NCBI GenBank assembly: GCA_037447655.1
Contig: JBBHKE010002177.1
Span: 10,001-65,331 of the forward strand
DNA: 55,331 nucleotides
Origin: Zygnema cylindricum
Lineage: Eukaryota; Streptophyta; Zygnematophyceae; Zygnematales; Zygnemataceae
Direction: 5' to 3'
The notes below the pieces were generated by a model, which was given only the letters and a program-made list of their open reading frames with translations, ran no database searches and was not told where the DNA came from. A program made the position numbers and the translations under genes. Positions 12,150 through 22,300 of the stretch are shown here, one piece after another (the stretch's first letter is position 1; every line of letters begins with the position of its first letter).

Positions 12150-12785
12150 AGTGCAATGGAAAAACCATCGAGGTATAAAGGGGGTAAAAAAAAGGAAAAT
12201 AACATTTGAAAACTACAAAAGCCAAAGGAGACTAAAGCAAAACAAACAAATGAGAAAGCCAAAGGTAACTAGAGTAACTAGCAAGAATAAACAAAACTAT
12301 CAAAGATGACTAGCCAGAAAGGGAAAACCTATTGCATATGATGCCCCACAACCGTAACAACCTAAGGTCCACACCCCCGAAGATCGTGAATGTGGACGAG
12401 ATCCCTTGGTGGAAGGTATGGGAGACCTCGCCTGTCATCCGCCACCGTGCTTCGGCGTAGAGGGGCAACAGCTTGCGCTCATTGAAGGGCAACTGATACA
12501 CGTTGTCGGTAAAAAGAAACGAGAAGGCTCGGGGGAGGACTTTTTGGACCCTTGTATTCAATTTTTTTTTTAGCACAATTGCGTAGAAAATCGTCAAAAG
12601 ACTTGTCTAAAGAGCGGAAAATTCCTGCTGCAAACGGGACAAACTGGTCCGCCAGGTCTCGGTGAGCGTAATCTCTTTCCTTAGACGCCGCTATGCCTCA
12701 TTCTCGTTTGACTCATGTAGTCTTTAAATGTTTTTTCCTTTTTCTTTACCCCTTTTGTACCCTGCCGGTTTTTCCATTGCAAGTT
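12150..12785. repeat. Two inverted copies of an A-rich repeat start, 65-bp arms
   Basis: 12150-12215 and the reverse complement of 12721-12785 align end to end over about 65 bp, with shared blocks TGCAATGGAAAAACC, GGGGTAAA and AAGGAAAA-AACATTT. The 505 bp between them carries no supported gene. The arms also resemble the start of the dispersed repeat at 2222-2345. They may be two head-to-head copies of that family or the terminal inverted repeats of a 636-bp element. Confidence 0.6.
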
Positions 12786-12943
12786 TTGCAATAAAGTTTT
12801 CATTCTTTTAAGTGTGTGTCAAGTACACCATAGTATGCCGACGTGGTCACTGGTGATCCAATAGAATTTCATATTTAAAAGTTCCGTGATTTTTTCTAAA
12901 CGTTAACAAGCTAAATAAATTAAAGTCTGCAAGATGTCAACCT

Positions 12944-13016
12944 GGTCGTGTGGCCTAATGGATAAGGCGTTGGTCTTCGAAACCAAAGATTGTGGGTTCG
13001 ACCCCCACCGTGATCG
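12944..13016 (+). tRNA. tRNA-Arg(TCG), copy 3
   Basis: Identical 73-nt sequence to copies 1 and 2. A CAA just upstream (GTCAACCT) is the plant-like Pol III start context. A T8 run at 13031-13038 is a strong terminator. The 3' flank CAGAATT is shared with copy 1. Spacing between the three copies is about 2.3 and 2.0 kb. Confidence 0.95.
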
Positions 13017-14133
13017 CAGAATTTACCGTATTTTTTTTCATTTCCTCAAACTGCTCGCTTGATTTCACGTGGACAGCATCTCTTATTAGTTTACTACTGC
13101 GTTTTTAATTACAACTATTTTTTGTTTCAGCAGTTAGATAATTGCCGTTTCATCCTTCCTGCACTTATTATTCATTGTTATTATTACTACTCAATATTAT
13201 TATTGTTATTATTATTATTATTGTCATACATTGCCATGGTCCTTTCTTCACCCCAAACACATTATTATTCGGTGAGGGGTTCAGGGAGGAATAAAAGTGT
13301 GGATTCCACCTACTAAATAATTTCGATAGTGTGGAAAAAATAACGCAGTCCATAGACTTTCTCAAACTGTTAAATTTATTTATTTGCTCACATTTTTTTC
13401 CCATTTTTTTGGCAAGAGCCTTCTTTATAAATTTCAAGTCCACTATTATAAAGTCAACAATTTCTCTAAAAATCGAAGAGAACACGTGGGAAAAAACTTT
13501 GACAACCGGCACATAAGAAGAGGATCCTAAAGCGGTTTTTCCAGTGTTTTGGAAAAATATTAGAATATATAAGCTCTAATTGCATTGGCGAAAACAAGTT
13601 CACAAGTCTACAAGTTTAACTTTTCGTCTTTTTGTTGCTTTTGCCTTGCTTTTCCTTTTCGTTTCTTCCCCCCACATGTAGTTCTCCAGTTTTTGCCATG
13701 CTACTTCCTTTTGTTCCCATGGACTCAGGTTAAAAAAAAAAAAAAAACAGATGGTTTACCATTGCGCTTTTTAATAAAGGCAGCCATGTTTAGTCTTAAG
13801 AAGGCAATGAGTACATTAAGGTTATAAACTCAAATGAAGCAAAATTCATCGCTAATCCATTTACTCCAAATGGCAACGACTTTTTGAATTGTTTTCCTGG
13901 ATGCGATTCAATTTCAATTTCATTACTTTACAGATATTGTTGTTCTTGTAATTTTTTTTGTCACTATTATTATCATTATTTCGACTGTTGTTATTACCTT
14001 AGAGAATAATAATCTCCGTGTTCGTTTCATTTCTTTTGAGAGCTTTACACAATAATAACACAACACGAAGTTTATAACCACACCCCACAGTAATAACCTA
14101 CCTTCTGAAAAGACTTGGTTAATATAAGATAGC
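13017..14133. other. Intergenic sequence, no gene seen
   Basis: AT-rich, with a (TTA)n microsatellite near 13150-13225 and the reverse copy of the A-rich dispersed repeat. No exon-like frame could be supported. Confidence 0.5.
13610..13775 (-). repeat. A-rich dispersed repeat, copy 3 (reverse)
   Basis: The reverse complement carries AAAAAGCGCAATGGTAAACC, ATCTG, then an inserted A/T run, GAGTCCATGGGAACAAAAGG, AAGTAGCATGGC and CAAGGCAAAAGC. It matches 2222-2345 block by block. Confidence 0.6.
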
Positions 14134-14349
14134 TACACTGTAAATTGCTACTAATGTTAATAACACTAGTCCATCCCCATTTCTTTTGCCCTAAACACAA
14201 AATAACATTAATTACACTAATTAATTTTTTCTAGCCCTAATTCCTTTCCGTGTTATGGTTGTCCACATCATTTAGACCGAAATAGTATTTTTGAAACTAA
14301 ATAGTTCTCATACTATTTTTTTTTTTATGCAATAGCTATTCACAGTGTA
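14134..14349. mobile_element. MITE related to the TACACCG family, 216 bp
   Basis: Left end TACACTGTAAATTGCTACTA and right end ATAGCTATTCACAGTGTA are imperfect inverted repeats. They differ from the TACACCG group mainly by CACTG for CACCG. The interior is unlike that of the 10129-10349 type. Confidence 0.6.
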
Positions 14350-14844
14350 ATTTTTTTTTTTTTAATTATTATTATTTTAATAAGACAATATTCATCTACA
14401 AATTCAAAAATATTTTTGTAACATGAGCTAAGCGACAACAATATTACAGGAAAAACATATGTTTGTCGATAATTCAATAAAAACAGGATATTTCGTACAA
14501 AAAACCTTGTAATGTTATAAATGGTTTTATAAAACATCAACAAAACCAAATAATTATGGAATTCCATATCTCAGCTTTCCACAAAAGAAGCTCAAAATTG
14601 CCAAAAAAAAATGAAAAAAAAAATGGCAAAGAGACTGCAAAAAAAAAAATGCAGAAAAAGAGTAGTGTAAAACTACAAAACCTATAATTCAATCTTTCTT
14701 TCTAATTCGAGAAACACAGACTAGCCAAAAAATGTAACGCAAAAAATACGACAAAAAAATACGAAATTCTTTCCTGAACCCTAAAAAAAACCTTAAAAAA
14801 CCCTTGAAAGCCATATAAAAACCCCTAGAAAAACCCTAAAAGCC

Positions 14845-17844
14845 CTACGAAGAAACTCCTTCTCCCGGAGGAGGCCTCTGTCTCCCATCGGGAATCGCAA
14901 GAAGTACAATCGATTTCGAGGGGCGAATAAACGGAACATCGCAAATAAAATATCCTTTTCTCTCCAATTGAATAATTTCCCCTTTTTTCAAATTTCTCAT
15001 ATTTGCGTCTCCCACAGCCGAAATTTCCCATCGAGTTTTCGGGTTCAGGACTGCCGTAAAGTCGTCCTCTTCCTCCAACTGTGCATAGAAAAAACAGTTT
15101 CAGTTTCAGTTTCAATTCAAGTTTTGGTTTTGGTTTTGGTTTTAGTTTGATTTCGGTTTTGGTTTCAGTTTCAGTTTCAGTTTTGAGTTTGAGTTACAGT
15201 TTCAGAAAAAAGTCATTTGTTCAAAATGAGTCCATCATCTCTCCTCTCTCTCTCTCCCCTCTCCCCTCCCTCCCTCTTCCTCTATCCTCTCCCCCCTCCC
15301 CTTTCCCCTCTCCCCCTCCTCTCTCCCCTCTCCCCTCCCCTCTCCCCCCTCCCCTCTCCATCGTGCACTTTGTAATCAAATAGTCAAGCTCCAACTCTCC
15401 CTTCGTCTCTTATCTCTCCTTCACTTCTCCCCCCCTTCCACTCTCTCCACTTCCACCTCCCCCCTCCCCTTTCCCCCTCTCCCCCTCCTTCAAGCTCCAA
15501 CTCTCCCTTCGTCTCTTATCTCTCCTTCACTTCTCCCCCCCCTCCACTCTCTCCACTTCCACCTTTTCCTTTGTAATCAGATGGTCACGCTGCATTTTCT
15601 CTCTCCCTTCAATTCTCCTCTCTCTTTACCTCCCCTCTCTCCCTCCACCTCTCCCTTGCCTCTCTCCCTCACCCTCTCCCTCACGTCACCTTTTCCTTTG
15701 TAATCAGCTAGCCAATTTCCAATCCTCTCCCCCTTTACCTCTCTCCTTTCCCTTATCCCCCTCCCTCTCTCCTTCCTCTCCCTCTCCCTCTCCCTCTCCT
15801 TCTCCCTCTCCCTCTCCCTCTCCCTCTCCCTCTCCCTCTCCCTCTCCCTCTTCCTCTCCCTCTCTCTCTCCCTCTCCCCCCTCCCTCTCCCTCACCCTCC
15901 CTCCCTCTCCCTCCCTCCCTCTCCCTCTCCCTCTCCCTCACCCTCTCCCTCACCCCTCTCCCTCTCCCTCTCCCTCTCCCTCTCCCTCTCCCTCTCTCTC
16001 TCCCTCTCCCTCTCCCTCCCTCTCTCCTCTATCCTCTCCCCCATCCCCTTTCCCCTCTCCCCCTCCTCTCTCCCCTCTCCCCTCCCCTCTCCCCCTCTCC
16101 CTCTCCATCGTGCACTTTGTAATCAAATAGTCAAGCTCCAACTCTCCCTTCGTCTCTTATCTCTCCTTCACTTCTCCCCCCCTTCCACTCTCTCCACTTC
16201 CACCTTTTCCTTTGTAATCAGATGGTCACGTTGTATTTTCTCTCTCCCTTCACTTCTCCTCTCTCACTTTACCTCCCCTCTCTCCCTCCACCTCTCCCTT
16301 GCCTCTCTCCCTCACCCTCTCCCTCACATAACCTTTTCCTTTGTAATCACCTAGCCAATTTCCGATCCTCTCCCCCTTTACCTCTCTCCTTTCCTTTATC
16401 CCCCTCCCTCCCTCCCTCCCTCCCTCCCTCCCCCCCCTCCCCCCCTCCCCTCCCTCCCTCCCCCCCTCCCCGCCTCCCTCCCCCGTCCCCCTCCCCCCTC
16501 CCCCCCCCCCCCCTCCCTCCCTCCCTCCCTCCCTCCCTCCCTCCCTCCCTCCCTCCCTCCCTCCCTCCCTCCCTCCCTCCCTCCCTCCCTCCCTCCCTCC
16601 CTCCCTCCCTCCCTCCCTCCCTCCCTCCCTCCCTCCCTCCTCCCCTCCTCTCCCTCCTCTCCCTCCTTCTCTTCACCTTTTTCTTCGTAATCAAGTAGTC
16701 GAGCTCCACCAAAGTCAACGGAACTAACTCCTCGATTTCCGGTAACCACGTTAATTTCAACTTTGTCGTTTTCACCGATCCCTCCAAATTTAATTTCCCC
16801 TCCAATCCTACCACTTTCCCATCCTCTCCCTTCACAATTTTCTTCACAATCGCATTTCCCCAATCCATTAATGTCACCTCCTCTCCCTCCTTTATAACTT
16901 CAGCATCTGCTTGGTCCAACCAAATTTTTTTTGTATACGTCGTCGCTTTTTTTCCCGCGTTTTCGTATTTTTTATGTCGTAAAACGATTCGAACGAAAGG
17001 CTCCGAAGGACCGTCCTCGAGAGAGAGGAGGACTTTGTCTTTTGTTAAAACCGCGGTGTGACGGGGACAAGTCGGGTCGATAATTTTTTTATTCATCGTC
17101 CAAAGTTTATCCCATTCCATTAAATTTAAGTTTTTCGAAGCTCCCTGTATTTAAATAAAATAAACACAAAGTAAACACAAAGGAAACATTAAAAAAGGTA
17201 GAAATGAAGCGTAAATTAAACAAAAATAAACATGAAACAAAGAGAAATAAAAGGTAATAGAAACACAAGAAACGTAAAATAACCAGAAGAAAACATAAAA
17301 TAAGCAGAAAACCCCAAAACTCCTCTTAAAACCCCAAAACACAAAACATAAAAACTAAAAACTAAAAATTTTAAAACCCTAAAAGTATATTAACCCATTT
17401 ATACCCGAGAGAGAAAAAACTGTTTAAAACACTCCACAGTCAGTCCTCTCCTTCACAATTATCTGAAATTGCAAAACCTCAAAACTAAAACCCGAAAATT
17501 AAAACCACCCAAAATTTTATATACCCATTTAGCCCCGATAATGTTACCTGCGAGAGAATAAACTGTTTCAAAGCCTCCACAGTCAGTCCTCTCCTTATAA
17601 TTCCTTGCACAGTCGGAAATCGAGGGTCGTTCCATCCCTCGACTTTATTTGTGTCCACAAACCAAGCCAGTTTTCTTTTTGAAAGAAGAGTATATTGGAA
17701 ATTTAAACGACTGAAGTCGTAAATGTGTACTTTTCGAAGTCCCATATCCTGTTAAAAGTAAAAGAAAGAACAAGAAAAATTAGCACTTTTTATGATTTCA
17801 TGTATATATATACATATACACATATCCATACATCTCTCTCTCTC

Positions 17845-17889
<45 letters not shown>

Positions 17890-17935
17890 CTATATCTATA
17901 TATATCTATATCTATATCTATACATATATGTACAA

Positions 17936-17977
<42 letters not shown>

Positions 17978-18049
17978 CACCTATACATATATGTATAATA
18001 TCTCTCTCTCTCTCTCTCTCTCTCTTCACCTATACATATATGTATAATA

Positions 18050-18083
<34 letters not shown>

Positions 18084-18120
18084 ATATATATATATTCTAC
18101 ACCTATACATATATGTATAA

Positions 18121-18171
<51 letters not shown>

Positions 18172-20486
18172 ACCCTCTATATATATGTGTATCTATATCT
18201 ATATCTATATCTATATGCACATAATTTTAATGAAAAGTCAGAAAATATACCGATAAAATCCTCATATACTGTTCGTTTCTGTCGTGATATTCGCTCGACC
18301 GGAGAGCGTGAGTCACTCCCTCGATGGCGTCTACATAAGGACAAGCGAAATCGTACGTCGGATAAATCTTATATTTATTTCCGACTCGATGATGAGGTGT
18401 CGGGTTACATCGGTAATAAACGGGATCTCTCATTGTGCCATTAACACTTTGCATTTCGAGTTTCCCTCGTAAACAACATTCCGAGCCTTTCGCGGTTCCC
18501 GAAACCATTTCTTTCCACATAGACAGGTTTTTCTCGACGGAGTTGTTACGATTTACGGAATCGATACATTTCATTCTTTCTGTTCGCATCTGTTCGAGAG
18601 GAGTGTCGTCAACGTAAGCTTTTCCCTCTTTTATCATTCTTTCGGCCATCACCTGGAGGGGGAGAAGGGAGAGAGACAGAGAGAGAAGGAGAGGGAGAGG
18701 AGGAGGGAAAGGGGGAGAGAGAGGGGTTTTCATTCATTCGACCACCATGTGGAGAGCGGGAAAAAGGAGAGGGAGGGAGAGGGGCAGGGTGAGAGAGGGA
18801 AAGCGAGAGGGAGAGGAGAGGGAGAGGGAGAGACTGGCATCTTGACATTGTTTTCCTCTCTTCTTTTGACAGTTCTAGCTTTCATTTTATCCCCAGTCTA
18901 CCAGATTTTAAACCAAAATGCCTCAAAAAAATTCGAAGAAACCGATAAAAATTCTCAAAAAATAAATCCTCAAAAAAGAATTCCTCAAAAAAAGAACAAC
19001 TCAAGAAAAAAGAAATCCTCAAAACCCAAAAATATCCTCAGAACGTACCTGCAACTCGTCGAAATAATCCGACGTATATGTAATCTTCTCTCCCTTCACT
19101 CCCAAAGTTTTGAGATCTTCCAAAATACTCTCCACGAACTCGTCTTTTTCTTTCGAAGGATTCGTGTCGTCAAATCGAATCAACAATTTCCCTTTATACT
19201 TATCGGCGAAAAATTGATTCATTAAAGCGGCTTTTGCATGTCCAATATGTAAATAACCACTCGGTTCCGGAGGAAATCTCGTGACTACTTCTCCCTCGAC
19301 AGCCTCCGGTAACTCAATATCGGCCGGTCCTTCCACTTTGTTATCACTATTACCCCTTTTTTCTCCTCCTTTCGACCCTTTTTCGCCTCTTTCTTGACCT
19401 TTTCCGCCCGATTTTCCTTGCAAATCTCTCGCGGTCGACGAACTTTTTTCAGATTTCAAAGCTCCTTTTTTGCCTTTTCCGTATTTTTCAACGATAAAAT
19501 CTCGAGTCGGCGATTCAATAATTGTGTTATACCATCGTACGAGATTCGGGTATTTAAGATTCGTCGATTTTCGAAGATCGTCCCATCTTTGTCCCGTGGC
19601 TGTGTGAAATAATAGGCATAATAATAAATACACATGGAGGAAAAATTTACACCAAATGAAGGTGAGATGAGAGGGAGGAGAGGAGAGAGAGAGAGGGAGA
19701 GATGTAACAACTTTTGAGTTTTTCATTTAGGAAATTTGGAGGTTACTTCGAGGTTTTTATTGAAGTCCCAATAATTAAATAACCATACCACTTTCAGTAG
19801 TTTCTTTTTGTGGTAATAAAGAAACAAAACCGTGAAAAATGCTAGAAAACCTCAAAAACCTGTAAAAACCCTTAAATGACAAAGAAACACCCAAAAAAAA
19901 CTTGAAAAACCCTTAAAAACTCTAAAAAGCCCAAAAAGCCCCTTAAAAAAAAAAAAACCCTGAAAAACACCTGTAAATGAGCACAGCTGATTTCATTCTT
20001 TTAATAAATTCGCATTCTTACCATTTCTGTGAATTTAAAAAAAAACTCCCAATTCTTTTTTCACAATAACATGAAAACTAATAATCTATCCAAAGAAAAG
20101 TTAACAAAAAATAAATGTGAACTTGGGTAATTATAAAAAACCGAAAAATGAAATTTGGTATTCACAAAAAAGTAAAATTTGTTTATTATATAACAAAAAG
20201 GAAAATGTAAAATTGGGTACTTCAAAATCACCTGTTTAAATAGAGCTATAAAACCAAAACAACCTCGCCTCTCCCAAAAAAAACAAAAAGAAAAAACAAA
20301 AAACAAAAGAAATTGGGTCTTTCAAATATTACCTGTTAAGCCGGACCATATTGCCACGTCAGCAATACTCAAATCGTATCCGACAAGAAAAGTCCTTAAT
20401 TGCAAATAGGAATTGATATATTCACACACTTTTTCAAATTCCGCACCATTCGCCAAAATTGGGGAGTATTCGAGCCATTCATCAAT
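14845..20486 (-). CDS. Cytosolic glutamyl-tRNA synthetase (GluRS), N-terminus missing
   Basis: This enzyme charges tRNA-Glu in the cytosol. Six exons join in phase: 20486-20333, 19599-19049, 18652-18251, 17748-17548, 17144-16677 and 15078-14845 (2010 nt, 669 residues plus TGA). Exon 1 here gives a GST-C-like domain ([21 protein letters not shown]). Exon 2 has [10 protein letters not shown], a Lys/Gly/Ser-rich linker and the class I motif PSGYLHIGH. Exon 3 has [24 protein letters not shown] and [12 protein letters not shown]. Exon 4 has the KMSKS-type [12 protein letters not shown] and [15 protein letters not shown]. Exon 5 has [12 protein letters not shown] and [10 protein letters not shown]; exons 5-6 form the anticodon-binding barrel, ending DSNMRNL-like [21 protein letters not shown] and LLAIPDGR. 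These match plant cytosolic GluRS as I remember it. About 80 N-terminal residues expected from the family are not found. Introns hold CT/GA arrays and decoy exon ends. Confidence 0.93.
15085..15230. repeat. GTTTCA / GGTTTT hexamer repeat
   Basis: Interspersed GTTTCA and GGTTTT hexamers (four GGTTTT near 15125-15150). On the minus strand this is the run of AAACC/TGAAAC just upstream of the acceptor of the last GluRS exon (15079-15080), where a pyrimidine tract would normally be expected. Confidence 0.7.
15240..16676. repeat. Pyrimidine satellite with seven exon-end copies in the last GluRS intron
   Basis: On the plus strand this is CCCTCT, CTCCCC and CCCT simple sequence; the GluRS transcript is therefore GA- and GGGA-rich. 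Embedded are copies of TTTGTAATCA-plus-flank beginning at about 15369, 15570, 15697, 16116, 16211 and 16340, with a partial copy at 15490. They resemble the true exon 5 end at 16677-16712 (CGTAATCAAGTAGTCGAGCT). Copies 15369 and 16116 still encode ELDYLITK on the minus strand. Pairs are about 640-750 bp apart, so a larger block was itself duplicated. (CCCT)n at about 16400-16640 lies 37 nt from the true 5' splice site. Confidence 0.85.
17395..17455 (-). other. Decayed copy of the GluRS exon 4 end inside the next intron
   Basis: The stretch carrying AAACTGTTTAAAACACTCC and ACAGTCAGTCCTCTCCTT repeats 17555-17610 of the real exon (AAACTGTTTCAAAGCCTCC, same ACAGTCAGTCCTCTCCTT). The CCCATTTATACCCGAGAG next to it matches CCCATTTAGCCCCGATAA next to the real donor. 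The copy starts about 90 bp into the intron and has lost the CAG|GTAACA donor. Confidence 0.75.
17835..18178. repeat. Alternating (CT)n and (TA)n microsatellite blocks
   Basis: Five or six (CT)n runs are separated by nearly identical ACCTATACATATATGTATAA spacers in the GluRS intron between exons 3 and 4, giving a higher-order tandem unit of about 60-70 bp. Confidence 0.85.
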
Positions 20487-20494
20487 CTGATTTT

Positions 20495-20885
20495 TCCCCA
20501 TTTATACAAAAAATAAAAAAAATACCCAAAAAATATGGGCTAAGAAAAAATATCAGTTCAAATGTTTTTTCCATTTGTACCCAAAAGATTAAGCGCCGAA
20601 AAAAAAGAACAACACATAAGTTTTTCCCATTTATACTCAAAAAACATGCTAAGTAAACATATGAATTCATATGTTTTCCCTATTTATACTCACAAAATAT
20701 AGGCTAAGAAAATTACGGCTAAGAAAAAAAATATTAATTCATATGTTTTTCCATTTTAAGTCGATAAAATATGGGCCAAGAAAAGAAACGATTCATACGT
20801 CCGAAAACAATATGGGCTAAGGAGAAAAAAATAGTTGATGTATTTTTCCTATTTATACCCAAAAATTGGATTAAGAAAAGACATT
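20495..20885. repeat. Degenerate tandem repeat, about 55-95 bp spacing
   Basis: TTTTTCCCATTTATACCCAA followed by AATATGGGCTAAGAAAA and ATTCATATG recurs at about 20497, 20568, 20623, 20675, 20746 and 20844. It directly adjoins the first recovered GluRS exon. The same CCCATTTATACCC motif occurs near the GluRS exon 4 donor and its copy. Confidence 0.7.
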
Positions 20886-21219
20886 AATTTTAATTTTAGT
20901 TTTTCGTTTAGTCGTTCTTCTCACTCTTTTTTTTTCGGAAGACAAAAAAACTAAAAACACGAAAAAAAAAGGTTCTTTCGACGAACATTTCGAGGAATTA
21001 TTTGACGTGATTTCGGCTTATTTTCCAATCCACTTTACTCATGTAAGCCGTAATTTTTTTTTTTTTTTTTTTTTTAATTTCCCCTTTTTCAAAAAAAAAT
21101 CCCCCTTCATTTAAAAATTTCCCTTTTCTTTTTAAATTTCCCCGTTTTTTGGAAAAATCTTTTTTTTTGTTTATTTAAGGGGATTGTTACAGCAACTACA
21201 GACGAACCTCTATATTTAC

Positions 21220-21690
21220 TAGTGTTGTGTATCGGCAAGAAATTTATCGCGATAACACCGATGCCGATAGTTATCAGTTATCGAACGGTCAGGGGTCCCG
21301 ATATATCGCTCCAAGACCAACAAATTCCTTATCGGCGATAAGTGGAAAAAATATAGTACGCTATATAATAGTACTTTATAATATACTGTATTATATTTTT
21401 CACTTTATATAGCGTGGCATGCCACGTTAAACAATCTGTTCCGTACTCTGTGTAACGGTATACCGGCGGTTTAGTACGACGGAATAAGCCATACAATTGT
21501 ACGGTACGAACCGTACAATTATCGCCGATAGTTATCGGTACCGGTGTTATCGCATAAAAAACCGATGTTATCGGTTTTTTATCGGCGATAACACCGGTTT
21601 CGATATATCGTGCCAATATATCGATTATTGGCAAGCCAAAAAATAGGTACATATCGATTATTGGCAAAACCTTTTCGATACACAACACTA
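21220..21690. mobile_element. hAT-type MITE, 471 bp, with 8-bp target duplication
   Basis: Perfect 15-bp terminal inverted repeats TAGTGTTGTGTATCG and CGATACACAACACTA are flanked by the 8-bp direct repeat ATATTTAC (21212-21219 and 21691-21698). An 8-bp duplication and TAGTGTTG ends are typical of hAT elements. The interior is full of ATCGGCGATAAC and TTATCGCCGAT motifs and has no ORF, so it needs a transposase in trans. It sits in the intron of the MMS19 fragment. Confidence 0.92.
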
Positions 21691-21879
21691 ATATTTACCA
21701 CAAATTTCACCTGATTTTGTCTTTTAGTAGATTTCTAGTTAATTATAGACCGAAATTGTACCAAAAAACTAGTAATTAATTTAATTATTGAAACAAAAAG
21801 ACTACTTTTAAGCGTAAAGAATCGATATCTCTGTATCCACATCAAATCCACTTGAAACTTTCATCAAATCGTAGAGGGG

Positions 21880-22015
21880 GAGAGAGAGGGGAAGAAGGGA
21901 AGAGACAGAGAGGGGCAGAGGGCAGGGGAATAGAGGGATGAGGAGGAGAGGGGGGAGAAAAGGAGAAGGGGAGAGGGGAGAGGGGGTGAGGGAGAGAGAG
22001 AGGGAGAGATATGAT
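21880..22015. repeat. GA-rich tract
   Basis: GGGAGAGAGAGGGG-type purine simple sequence just upstream of the second MMS19-like exon; a CT-rich counterpart at 22130-22300 follows that exon. Confidence 0.8.
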
Positions 22016-22236
22016 TTAATTTCCCCAATTTTTTTTCTTTTACAATTTTGTCCTTTCTGGGAACAGGCTCCGGATGTCACAAAAGGGATCACGCGGGAAG
22101 ATTTGTCGATGTTTTTGGAGGTAATATATTCTCTCCTTCTCTCTCTCTTTCTCTCCTCTTCCTCTCCCTCTAATCCCTCTCCCTCTCTCTCTCTCCTTCC
22201 CCTCTCTCTCCTCCCTCTCTCTCCCTCTCTCTCCCC

Positions 22237-22285
<49 letters not shown>

Positions 22286-22300
22286 TGTCTCTCTCAGACA

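Larger units (their letters stand above)
20971..22120 (+). pseudogene. Two-exon fragment of an MMS19/MET18 homologue
   Basis: Exon 20971-21042 (or slightly longer upstream) ends CAT|GTAAGC. Exon 22067-22120 follows a GGAACAG acceptor and ends GAG|GTAATA. Both are in phase 0 and read EELFDVISAYFPIHFTH then KGITREDLSMFLE. These match, residue for residue in length, a conserved N-terminal HEAT-repeat stretch of plant MMS19 (the cytosolic iron-sulfur targeting factor) as I remember it; YFPIHFTH is the diagnostic core. No preceding MMS19 exon fits upstream, because GluRS occupies the opposite strand up to 20486. No following exon is found after 22121. I therefore read this as a captured or broken-off gene fragment. 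The alternative is a real gene with very long introns leaving the window. Confidence 0.65.

Noticed and set aside
14825-15115. 96-codon minus-strand frame overlapping the last GluRS exon
   Set aside because: Out of frame with the conserved exon 14845-15078, which alone matches the enzyme family.
16347-17120. 257-codon minus-strand frame with a long Gly/Glu/Arg tail
   Set aside because: The conserved GluRS sequence stops at the donor at 16676; the tail is translation of (GGGA)n intron sequence.
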